Source: Thiotrichales bacterium HSG1 | Lineage (GTDB): Bacteria; Pseudomonadota; Gammaproteobacteria; Beggiatoales; Beggiatoaceae | Direction of reading: 5' to 3' | Assembly: GCA_030378125.1 (NCBI GenBank) | Contig: JAUCGN010000102.1 | Span: 1 to 6,289 of the forward strand | DNA length: 6,289 nucleotides | Shown: in pieces, positions 1-6,289 of the stretch | Layout: every line of letters begins with the position of its first letter | Position numbering within the stretch: position 1 is the stretch's first letter | Translations under genes and position numbers: made by a program | The notes under the pieces: generated by a model | Databases searched by the model: none | Seen by the model: only the letters and a program-made list of their open reading frames with translations | Told to the model about the DNA's origin: nothing

Positions 1-1175
1 GTTTTGACCGTTATAAACAAGTAATCAAACAGTTACTAGATGAAGGCAAAGCTTATTATTGCTACTGCTCCAAAGAACATTTAGCAAAAATGCGTGATGA
101 ACAACGACTTAATAAACAAAAACCTCGTTATGATGGTAAATGTCGTCATTTAACCAGCTCACCTGATACAAATATAAAACCAGTAATTCGTTTTAAAAAT
201 CCTGAAGTTGGGGAAGTTGTGGTACAAGACTTAATCAAAGGTACGGTAGTCTTTAATAATACTGAACTTGATGACTTGGTTATAGCTCGAGCTGATGGAA
301 CTCCAACTTATAATTTAACGGTAGTAGTTGATGATTGGGATATGCAAATTTCTCATGTAATTCGTGGTGATGATCATTTAAACAACACTCCTCGCCAAAT
401 AAATATTTTACAAGCCATGAATGCAACTGTACCCAAATATGCCCATGTTCCAATGATTTTGGGTAGTGATGGACAACGGTTGTCAAAACGGCATGGTGCG
501 GTTAGTGTGATGAATTATCAACAATTGGGTTATTTGCCAACTGCTTTGTTAAATTATTTGGTACGTTTAGGTTGGTCATCCGGAGATAAAGAGATTTTTT
601 CATTACAAGAAATGATTGATTTATTTGATATTAATTCAATAAATAGCTCTCCAGCAGCTTTTGATATGGAAAAACTATTATGGTTAAATCAGCATTACAT
701 TAAAACAGGCAATCCTGAACATTTGGCAGTATCTTTGCAGGAACAGTATAATCAGTTACAAGTAGATACTTCGCAAGGACCAGAGTTAGCAAAAATTGTT
801 TCTATACTGTCCGAACGAGCTAAAACTTTACAAGAAATGGTTAAGAATAGTAATTATTTCTTTGGGGAAACGGTTCAATACGATGAAAAGTCAGTAAAAA
901 AGAACCTTAAACCAACTATTCGTGTAGCATTGACTGATTTATGTGAACGATTAGAAAATCTCACAGATTGGCAGGCAGAAACCATTCATTCCACAATTCA
1001 TGCTGTAGCTGAACAACATGAAATAAAGTTAGGTAAAATAGCTCAACCATTGCGAGTATCTGTAACTGGTGGAAACGTATCTCCACCAATTGATGTTACT
1101 GTTGAATTGATAGGCCAGACTCGTTGTGTAAATCGTATTCAACAAGCATTGACATTGATAGGAGATAGTTTATGA
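1..1175 (+). CDS. gltX: Glutamyl-tRNA synthetase, 5'-truncated by window edge
   Basis: Class I aminoacyl-tRNA synthetase that charges tRNA-Glu with glutamate in the cytoplasm. The frame is open from base 3 (FDRYKQVI...), so the ATG at 90 is an internal Met, not the start; 390 codons are present. The family is about 470 residues, so roughly 80 N-terminal residues with the HIGH motif are missing off the left edge. Visible landmarks: a zinc-type C-x-C-x24-C-x-H pattern (codons at 60, 66, 141 and 147), with the same spacing as the structural zinc site of the E. coli enzyme; the VIRGDDHLNNTPRQ substrate-binding segment (about 348-400); and the KMSKS-class loop as RLSKRHGA (477-500). The C-terminal anticodon-binding helical domain follows, ending in a typical VNRIQQAL-type tail. 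The last codons overlap the next gene (ATGA at 1172-1175). Identification is firm; whether it is discriminating or also charges tRNA-Gln cannot be told. Confidence 0.97.
   Translation, partial: FDRYKQVIKQLLDEGKAYYCYCSKEHLAKMRDEQRLNKQKPRYDGKCRHLTSSPDTNIKPVIRFKNPEVGEVVVQDLIKGTVVFNNTELDDLVIARADGTPTYNLTVVVDDWDMQISHVIRGDDHLNNTPRQINILQAMNATVPKYAHVPMILGSDGQRLSKRHGAVSVMNYQQLGYLPTALLNYLVRLGWSSGDKEIFSLQEMIDLFDINSINSSPAAFDMEKLLWLNQHYIKTGNPEHLAVSLQEQYNQLQVDTSQGPELAKIVSILSERAKTLQEMVKNSNYFFGETVQYDEKSVKKNLKPTIRVALTDLCERLENLTDWQAETIHSTIHAVAEQHEIKLGKIAQPLRVSVTGGNVSPPIDVTVELIGQTRCVNRIQQALTLIGDSL
1160..1164 (+). promoter_or_regulatory. Ribosome binding site inside the gltX 3' end
   Basis: AGGAG lies 7 bases before the ATG at 1172, within the final gltX codons. 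It supports the 1172 start of the small downstream gene and translational coupling through the ATGA overlap. A second GGAG at 1187-1190 lies 8 bases before an in-frame ATG at 1199, so a start nine codons later is also possible. Confidence 0.6.
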
Positions 1176-1423
1176 ACCAAAAAACTGGAGACAAAACAAT
1201 GTCATTAACTCGCAAAGATACTCATGTTATAGTAAATCTGATTGATGGTACAACCTTGAAAGGTACATTAGTTGTTGAACGAGAGTCTCGACTTTCAGAT
1301 ACTTTGAACAAACATGATAAAGATTTTGTCGTATTGTCGGATTATAATGGTGAGCATCATATAATTAACAAGCATCATATGATAAAAGTGGTAGAAATTG
1401 ATAGTTTAGAATTGGATAGATAG
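1172..1423 (+). CDS. Small conserved-looking protein of unknown function, possible Sm-like beta-barrel
   Basis: An 83-residue cytoplasmic protein with no signal peptide or membrane segment. It starts in the gltX stop (ATGA overlap) behind a good AGGAG, so it is co-transcribed and probably translationally coupled. The sequence alternates hydrophobic residues as in a small beta-barrel: a VIVNLIDGTTLKGTLVV strand pair, then ERESRLSDTLNKHDKDFVVL, then INKHHMIKVVEI. The pattern G-T-L-x-V...RLSD-x-LN...F-V-x-L-x-D...I-N-K-x-x-I recalls a family of short uncharacterised proteobacterial proteins with an Sm-like fold (DUF6812-type, from memory and not checked). Charged residues are frequent (K, H, D, E). 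An alternative start at 1199 (MSLTRKDTHV...) would give 74 residues and removes only a polar leader, so it may be the true one. Function is unknown; the link to gltX may be positional only. Confidence 0.8.
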   Translation: MNQKTGDKTMSLTRKDTHVIVNLIDGTTLKGTLVVERESRLSDTLNKHDKDFVVLSDYNGEHHIINKHHMIKVVEIDSLELDR

Positions 1424-1467
1424 TTTAAAAACATGTGTTAAGTGATTTAATTTTCTATTTAGTTTAT

Positions 1468-1496
1468 TTCATTGTTCATATGAGTTAAAATACAAT
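1468..1496 (+). promoter_or_regulatory. Possible sigma-70 promoter for the Cache sensor gene
   Basis: A good -10 hexamer TACAAT (1491-1496, five of six consensus bases) sits 17 bases downstream of a weak -35 TTCATT (1468-1473, three of six). Transcription would begin near 1503, giving a leader of about 20 bases before the ATG at 1524. The surrounding spacer is very AT-rich, so chance matches are common. No convincing terminator for the upstream gene was seen in this spacer, so read-through from gltX is also possible. Confidence 0.35.
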
Positions 1497-1523
1497 GAAG
1501 TCACGAATTGTAGAGACCACTTA

Positions 1524-3011
1524 ATGAACATAACCAATAAAATTACCTTGGTAGTGATGTTTTGTTTTATTATTGCATTATTTACCATGTTGCCATTTGT
1601 GTTGTACCACATAAATGAATCTGGTCAACAAGAAGTTGAACGATACAAACAAGAAGAAATTAATAGAGTTAAGCAATCTTTAAAAGAATATGTTGACATA
1701 GCTTATATGACGTTGGATACCAACTATAAAAACTCTATGGATAAACAATATTTGGCTAAAAACTATGGACAACAATTGATTCACGTTGTTGATATTGCAG
1801 AGAGCATTCTCAAAACTAAAGCTGAGGCGGTAAAATTGGAAGGTTTAGAGCTTTCTGAAGCTTTGGAGCAAGCCGCAGCAGAGGTAGCTAAACTTCGTTA
1901 TGACAATGGTAATGGTTATGTTTGGATCAGTGATACTACTGAACCACATGCAAAAATGATCATGCACCCATTGGAGCCAGAACTTAATGGCAAAATATTA
2001 GATGATACCAAATATAATACGGCATTAGGTAAAGAACAGAACATATATCAAGCTGCGGTGGAAATTTGTCACCATCATGGCAAAGGGTTTATTGATTATC
2101 TTTGGTCAAAGAATACGCCTAATGGTGTGGTTGAAGATATGCCAATGTTAGCTTATGTACGATTATTTGAAGATTGGAATTGGATAATTGGAACTTCAAC
2201 TTATGTGGATAGTGCGATTACTGATACGATTGAAAATAGCAAAGATGAAATAAGAAAAATGCGTTATACCAATGGAATTGGAAACTTTTGGATTATTGAC
2301 ACTAAAGTTAACTTGAAAATGTTAGTCAATTCAGATGATTTTGCCCTTGAAGATCAAAATTTATCTGGAAAAGTTAAACAACATTATAATTCTATTTTGA
2401 AAAGTTGTCGTCAACAAAATGGCAGTTGTTTCCATACCAATAATGCAGCTAAACTACCACATAGCAAGGAAAAAGTAGCTAAATTATCATATATAAAATT
2501 ATATGAACCGTTGGGTTGGATGTTAGGTACTGGTTTTTATTTAGATGATATTAATAAAACTGTTGCAGAAAAAGAAGCGACAATTAGAGAAGAAATTAAG
2601 GATATGACAATTACCTTAGTGGTGATTGCCATAATGGCTGTAATTCTTATCAGCGTGCTGGGTTATATAATGTTGAAATATTTTCCAAGGATTAAAAAAT
2701 CTATCTTAAAATACCCAAAAGAACATGAAGAACATGCTTCCCAGCAAATTTCCACAACTAAAGAAGTATATAGACCAAAGGATGGTGAGATTATAAGTCC
2801 AATACACAGTGATGGCAATATGATACGTACCGATGAGTGTATTAAGATGGTACAAGAGGTTAGTAAAACTTTAATAAGTGAACATTCTAAATGGTTGGCA
2901 GATAATTTAGCTAATTCAGGTAGTACTATAAATGATATTAAAAGACAAGCCAACAAACGTTCACATACCAATATTGTTATGAATGATTTGGATAAAATGG
3001 TTGGTAAGTAA
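1524..3011 (+). CDS. Membrane-anchored tandem Cache-domain sensor without an output domain
   Basis: A 495-residue inner-membrane protein. TM1 spans about residues 7-28, and a long periplasmic region runs to about 360, followed by TM2 at about 362-384. The periplasmic part holds two related Cache units (dCache_2/sCache_2 type, as in chemoreceptors). Unit 1 has RYDNGNGYVWI at 125-135, IMHPLEPELNGK at 146-157 and the closing WNWIIGTSTYVD at 218-229. Unit 2 has RYTNGIGNFWIID at 247-259 and LGWMLGTGFYLDD at 330-342. Such domains bind small ligands, often carboxylates, in receptors and kinases. After TM2 only about 110 residues remain: a polar linker, then a helical charged tail (about 433-495). 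No HAMP, methyl-accepting, kinase, GGDEF or EAL motif is visible. The stop at 3009 is followed by another gene, with no sign of a lost domain in another frame. The start is preceded by a weak AGAGA (1512-1516). The Cache call is strong; the signalling partner is unknown. Confidence 0.9.
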   Translation: MNITNKITLVVMFCFIIALFTMLPFVLYHINESGQQEVERYKQEEINRVKQSLKEYVDIAYMTLDTNYKNSMDKQYLAKNYGQQLIHVVDIAESILKTKAEAVKLEGLELSEALEQAAAEVAKLRYDNGNGYVWISDTTEPHAKMIMHPLEPELNGKILDDTKYNTALGKEQNIYQAAVEICHHHGKGFIDYLWSKNTPNGVVEDMPMLAYVRLFEDWNWIIGTSTYVDSAITDTIENSKDEIRKMRYTNGIGNFWIIDTKVNLKMLVNSDDFALEDQNLSGKVKQHYNSILKSCRQQNGSCFHTNNAAKLPHSKEKVAKLSYIKLYEPLGWMLGTGFYLDDINKTVAEKEATIREEIKDMTITLVVIAIMAVILISVLGYIMLKYFPRIKKSILKYPKEHEEHASQQISTTKEVYRPKDGEIISPIHSDGNMIRTDECIKMVQEVSKTLISEHSKWLADNLANSGSTINDIKRQANKRSHTNIVMNDLDKMVGK

Positions 3012-3044
3012 TGCGAACTAAATAAAGTACCCGATTTATTAAAC

Positions 3045-3080
3045 CAAACCTTCTATATATTTAAAACTTTGGAAGGTTTG
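3045..3080 (+). terminator. 9-bp inverted repeat, possible terminator or leader hairpin
   Basis: CAAACCTTC (3045-3053) and GAAGGTTTG (3072-3080) are perfectly complementary across an 18-base AT-rich loop. It begins 34 bases after the Cache gene stop and ends 42 bases before the next gene's ATG. The following bases (TTACTATC) are not a strong U-run, so termination would be weak or factor-assisted. It could instead be a hairpin in the leader of the FimV-like gene, or an operator. Confidence 0.45.
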
Positions 3081-3122
3081 TTACTATCAACTGTAGGAAT
3101 ACTAAAGTTTGGATTTCTAAAT

Positions 3123-4346
3123 ATGCGAACTATAACATTAATTATCTTTTTAATCATAACAAATTTAGCATCTGCTAATGCTTATGGACCAACTAAGGCT
3201 GGAGATTTGCTCTGGAATATTGCTGGTAAAATACGCTCAAATACTTCCATAACTCGTTATCAAGCCATGTTAGCTCTACTTAAAGCTAATCCACATGCTT
3301 TCCAAATTCCTTGTAATCTCAATACCTTAAAAATAAATAAAATACTTCAAATTCCCACCAACATGCAGGAATTAACTAGCAGAGAAGCGGTCAACGAATT
3401 TTATAGGCAGCGTAATGAGTGGCAAAACTTTCGTAGCCAAGGTAAACGAATTAACTGTAATTCAGTTGAAGAACAACTTGCCTCAAACACTATCCCAGCT
3501 TTAGAATCAGTTTTAGAACCAAAAGCTAAAATAACTCCCATAAAAACAACAATTATTCCAAAAGTAATTTCGAAACCAGATGATGTTGAAATGCTTTCCA
3601 TTGCACAAGTATTAGCTGTTAGTGATGAACCGGACAAAATTAAAATGGAAAATCCAACTCTAATTCAATCTATATGGAATGATGTTGTTACTTGGTTTTA
3701 TGATATTTCATATTTGCATAGAATTATATTTTTGACCTTAATAACGTTATTCAGTATTTCTCTAATACTATTAATATTTGCCTCAATTTTCCGTGGTAAA
3801 AAATCAGTCGATAAATTAGATACAACAGAAATTATTCCACCAGAAGAAACAATAGATGATGATCTAACAGAGTTACCTGAAAAAAATGACAAAATGAGGG
3901 AAAAACTTGATACTGTGAGAGCATATCTTGCCGAAGATGAAATTTCTAGAATTCAAAGGTTATTGCGAGAAGTTATGCAAAATGGTACTGACGAACAAAG
4001 GACAGAAGCTCAACAACTATATGAAATAAATAAAAAAATGAGCTATCTTAAATTAAATGATACTCAAGCTATCAATACTAATTTAAAAAATATTGAGCAA
4101 ATCAACAAACTTATGCCGGTTGAATTATCCGCAACAGAAGATAAAGAACAGGTATTTAGTGTAATAGATAAAGTGTTTATGATGCTTGATGAAGAATTAA
4201 ACGGTCAAGGTAAGTTAATTGATTCCTATATTGCTAGACAACAGGAAGTCACAGATTCTCATGTAGCTACTAGTTATGAAAACGATTATCAAGTTGTGGA
4301 AGAACCATTAAAAAGACCTGATTTAAAACCAACCAGAAAATTATAG
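3123..4346 (+). CDS. Short FimV-like polarity/pilus-assembly protein (LysM-type domain, one TM, FimV C-terminal motif)
   Basis: A 407-residue protein from the ATG at 3123. A TTG at 3069 would extend the frame by 18 codons, but it falls in the loop of the upstream hairpin and spoils the signal peptide. Residues 1-20 form a signal peptide with an ASANA cleavage site. Next comes YGPTKAGDLLWNIAGKIR (21-38), then YQAMLALLKANPHAF (46-60) and a LQIPT closing segment. This is the FimV N-terminal LysM-type peptidoglycan-binding domain, followed by a SREAVNEFYRQRNEW helix (86-100). A proline/lysine-rich linker reaches a TM at about 199-223. The cytoplasmic part has an acidic linker and then KLDTVRAYL...LLREVMQNGTDEQRTEAQQL (261-299), which matches the FimV C-terminal TPR-like motif. 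About 105 further helical residues follow. In Pseudomonas, FimV supports type IV pilus assembly, twitching and cyclic AMP signalling; the Vibrio relative HubP organises the cell pole. Those proteins are usually 700-1,000 or more residues long, so this is a compact variant. A role at the pole or wall is inferred. Confidence 0.85.
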   Translation: MRTITLIIFLIITNLASANAYGPTKAGDLLWNIAGKIRSNTSITRYQAMLALLKANPHAFQIPCNLNTLKINKILQIPTNMQELTSREAVNEFYRQRNEWQNFRSQGKRINCNSVEEQLASNTIPALESVLEPKAKITPIKTTIIPKVISKPDDVEMLSIAQVLAVSDEPDKIKMENPTLIQSIWNDVVTWFYDISYLHRIIFLTLITLFSISLILLIFASIFRGKKSVDKLDTTEIIPPEETIDDDLTELPEKNDKMREKLDTVRAYLAEDEISRIQRLLREVMQNGTDEQRTEAQQLYEINKKMSYLKLNDTQAINTNLKNIEQINKLMPVELSATEDKEQVFSVIDKVFMMLDEELNGQGKLIDSYIARQQEVTDSHVATSYENDYQVVEEPLKRPDLKPTRKL

Positions 4347-4503
4347 TGTTAGGAACTACTGGTAGTAAGCTGGTACTATTTTGAAATTTATAAATATGCT
4401 TAAATATTGGCATATTATACGGTAATATTGTAATTAATTGATATTTAACAATTTTTAATTTTTCTTAATAGTCAGCACCCAGTACCTTTACCTAAAATAA
4501 TTA
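4347..4503. other. AT-rich convergent intergenic spacer
   Basis: 157 bases separate the stop codons of the FimV-like gene (+) and the kinase gene (-). Close to the + strand stop, TAGTA (4363-4367) and TACTA (4374-4378) can form a 5-bp stem with a 6-base loop, followed by TTTT (4379-4382). This is a weak candidate terminator for the FimV-like gene. AATATT boxes flank a 15-base segment near 4404-4430, but these are self-palindromic and expected in AT-rich DNA. No gene or RNA was recognised. Confidence 0.4.
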
Positions 4504-4530
4504 TTACTCATTTTTTGCAAGAGTAATAAT
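4500..4530 (-). terminator. 10-bp inverted repeat spanning the kinase stop codon, likely intrinsic terminator
   Basis: ATTATTACTC (4500-4509) and GAGTAATAAT (4521-4530) are perfectly complementary across an 11-base loop. The structure includes the last codons and the TAA stop of the - strand gene (4504-4506). Reading on the - strand, the stem is followed by a T-rich TATTTTAGG. The stem has only three G-C pairs, so it is weak, but its position at the end of the gene fits termination. Confidence 0.5.
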
Positions 4531-6246
4531 AAAAGTAGTTCCCTCGTCAATCACACTCTCACATTGAATTGTACCGTTTAACTGATGAGTTATTAAATTG
4601 TACACAATATGCATCCCCAAACCACTACCGCCTCCTTGTCTATTAGTGGTAAAAAATGGGTCAAACACCTTACTTACAATATCTGCTGGAATTCCCCTAC
4701 CATTGTCTGAATAACGTAATATTATTTCTTCATCATTTTGCTCAACGATAATCCGCATATGTCCATCCGATTTATCCCGAAATCCATGAATTAAGGAGTT
4801 CATTACAAAATTAGTAATAACTTGAGAAAATACCCCCGGATAACTAGACAACATAATATCATTATCACATTCAATAGTTATTTCATGTTTAGTACGTTTA
4901 AATTCTGGACGCAATGTGGTTAATATTTCATGTAAATATTCATTAAGTTCAAAAGTACGCTGTTGCTCACCCGCTTGATCCACTGCAACTTGCTTAAAAC
5001 TTTGAATTAAATCGGCGGCTCTGGTTAAATTTTTTAAAATCAGATCACTACCTTTTTGGGTAGAACCTAAATATTTATCCAAATCTGCTCTTTTCATCTT
5101 GTTATTTTCATATAAATTAACAATTTCTTTAGTCAAAGTTTCTAAACGGGATGCTGCCGTAACCCCAATTCCAACTGGAGTATTTATTTCATGGGCTACC
5201 CCAGCTACTAAATTACCTAACTCCGCCATTTTTGCAGATTCAACTAATTGTTCTTGCGTAGTTTTTAACTGTTGCAATGCATTCTCAGCAGCTTGCTTAG
5301 CTTCTTCTAATTTAAAAGTTCGCTCTGATACTCGTTCTTCTAAAGTATGTGAATAGTCCTCCAATTCTTGATTAAGTTTAAGTAATTGTTGGTTAAATTT
5401 TTCCCGTTCTAATTCTGCTAACCGGCGTTCAGTTATATCTTGGAAAGCCATCATTGCATAGCTTATCTCTCCTTCTTCATCAAAAATTGGATTACCCCAA
5501 GCTTCTATTGGAACCTGTTTATTTTGTTGGTGAATTTCTATGTCATCAATAGTTATACTTTCACCTTTTAAAGCCAAAGTATTAGGTTGTTTTTCAATAG
5601 GATACTGTTGTTTGGTACCAGCAATGTATACATGATCTGGAAAAGTGATTTCCAAATTGTCACCCAATAATATTTTAGCCTTTTTATTTTCATAGTAGGG
5701 ACTGCCATCTGCATCCGTTACGCACACTCCCACCGGCATAGCTTCCAAGAATTGAGTCAATCTCCTTTCACTCTCAACTGCCATTCGTAAAGTTTCTTCT
5801 TTAAGTTGTTTAATATGCAAATGGGTCTTAATTCGAGCTAATAATTCACTCTTTGCCACTGGTTTTATAAGATAATCATTGGCTCCCATTTCTAACCCAT
5901 TTACCAAATCAGTAACTTGATTTTTAGCGGTCAATAACACAATTGGTAATTCATTAGCTTCCCAAGTTTTCCTTATCTGTTGAGTAACTTCATAACCAGT
6001 CATATGTGGCATCATTACATCCAACAAAATTAGATCCGGAATATTACCTTGTTCCAAATTTTTCAAAGCCTCAGCTCCAGAAGCTGCCTCAATAGTTTTA
6101 TAATTATGCATGGAAAGATGGTTGGTCAATACATGTAGATTAATTGGTTCATCATCCACGATCATGATATTAATATCAGAAAACTTTTGCCCAGTTATGG
6201 GAATTTCCGGCAAACTTTCACTAGTGAGAGCTTCAGAAGCTGGCAT
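4504..6246 (-). CDS. REC-PAS-histidine kinase, probably truncated at its N-terminus by the window edge
   Basis: A cytoplasmic signalling kinase; 580 residues from the first Met in the window. The REC domain spans about 24-145, with acidic D31/D32, phospho-acceptor D76 in LILLDVMMP, T106 and K128 in YLIKP, all intact. A PAS domain (about 164-275) ends in AFQDITERR, and a coiled coil runs to about 340. The dimerisation domain has the H-box ELGNLVAGVAHEINTPVG with H352. The ATPase domain shows the N-box N479/N483/H487, G1 DNGRGIP (514-520), F-box FDPFFTT (528-534) and G2 GGGSGLG (538-544). It can therefore both receive and donate phosphate, with the receiver ahead of the kinase, unlike classical hybrid kinases. 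The Met at 6244-6246 has no ribosome site at normal spacing (AAGG is about 14 bases away). The frame has no stop through 6288, reading ISLVNQSNKVTSAT upstream. The gene therefore probably continues beyond the window, perhaps into a sensor or membrane region. No cognate regulator is visible. Confidence 0.93.
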   Translation of the reverse strand: MPASEALTSESLPEIPITGQKFSDINIMIVDDEPINLHVLTNHLSMHNYKTIEAASGAEALKNLEQGNIPDLILLDVMMPHMTGYEVTQQIRKTWEANELPIVLLTAKNQVTDLVNGLEMGANDYLIKPVAKSELLARIKTHLHIKQLKEETLRMAVESERRLTQFLEAMPVGVCVTDADGSPYYENKKAKILLGDNLEITFPDHVYIAGTKQQYPIEKQPNTLALKGESITIDDIEIHQQNKQVPIEAWGNPIFDEEGEISYAMMAFQDITERRLAELEREKFNQQLLKLNQELEDYSHTLEERVSERTFKLEEAKQAAENALQQLKTTQEQLVESAKMAELGNLVAGVAHEINTPVGIGVTAASRLETLTKEIVNLYENNKMKRADLDKYLGSTQKGSDLILKNLTRAADLIQSFKQVAVDQAGEQQRTFELNEYLHEILTTLRPEFKRTKHEITIECDNDIMLSSYPGVFSQVITNFVMNSLIHGFRDKSDGHMRIIVEQNDEEIILRYSDNGRGIPADIVSKVFDPFFTTNRQGGGSGLGMHIVYNLITHQLNGTIQCESVIDEGTTFIITLAKNE

Positions 6247-6289
6247 AGTTGCTGATGTTACCTTGTTAGATTGATTAACTAAGGAAATA

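Noticed and set aside
280..486. Minus-strand open frame inside gltX
   Set aside because: Overlaps strongly conserved gltX coding sequence in another frame and has no recognisable protein features.
90..1175. ATG at 90 as the gltX start
   Set aside because: The same frame is open and clearly homologous to GltX upstream to base 3, including two cysteines of the zinc motif, so 90 is an internal Met.
2663..2971. Minus-strand open frame across the Cache gene tail
   Set aside because: Antisense shadow of an AT-rich coding sequence; hydrophobic composition arises from complementing lysine- and glutamate-rich codons.
3078..3105. Promoter TTGTTA / TACTAA before the FimV-like gene
   Set aside because: The -10 matches only three of six bases and would leave about an 11-base leader; not stronger than chance in AT-rich DNA.
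3069..3122. TTG-initiated extension of the FimV-like protein
   Set aside because: No ribosome site, lies within the hairpin loop and arm, and would put 18 residues ahead of a well-formed signal peptide that begins at 3123.
3012..3122. Frameshifted remnant of an MCP or kinase output domain after the Cache gene
   Set aside because: The spacer is only 111 bases, and no frame in it or downstream shows HAMP, MCP or kinase motifs before the FimV-like gene begins.
3401..3892. Two minus-strand open frames within the FimV-like gene
   Set aside because: Short, low-complexity serine/isoleucine-rich shadows with no start signals, opposite a recognisable gene.
4400..4470. AATATT and TTAA-rich repeats as an origin or binding-site array
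   Set aside because: Self-palindromic AT boxes are expected at this base composition, with no regular spacing and no DnaA-box-like set.
5099..5356. Plus-strand open frame within the kinase gene
   Set aside because: Lies opposite the kinase H-box and coiled coil, whose conserved motifs establish the real frame.

Overview
The window is AT-rich protein-coding DNA with four genes on the + strand and one converging gene on the - strand. A glutamyl-tRNA synthetase, a FimV-like protein (LysM-type periplasmic domain, membrane span, FimV C-terminal motif) and a REC-PAS-histidine kinase together suggest a low-GC gammaproteobacterium. The style recalls large sulfur bacteria of the Thiotrichales/Beggiatoa group, but that placement is an impression from codon use and domain types, not a demonstrated result.

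Layout. Positions 1-1175 hold the 3' part of gltX; its N-terminal third of the catalytic domain (HIGH motif) lies off the left edge. A small 83-codon gene (1172-1423) overlaps the gltX stop by ATGA and looks translationally coupled. After a 100-bp gap with a possible promoter comes a membrane-anchored sensor with two Cache-type periplasmic units (1524-3011), which carries no recognisable output domain. A 111-bp spacer with a clear 9-bp inverted repeat leads to a short FimV-like gene (3123-4346). A 157-bp AT-rich convergent spacer follows, then the - strand kinase gene (4504-6246), whose frame stays open to the right edge, so it is probably also truncated.

How the parts may work together. gltX and the small gene form a housekeeping-type pair. 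The Cache protein, the FimV-like protein and the REC-PAS-kinase are all sensory, envelope-polarity or signalling proteins. The first two are co-oriented; the kinase is convergent and so is not in their operon. A functional link among the three is speculation from proximity. The most unusual features are the orphan Cache receptor with a uniquely short helical tail, and the miniature FimV in which the normally terminal FimV motif sits internally, followed by about 105 extra residues. No mobile element, CRISPR array, tRNA or rRNA was seen.
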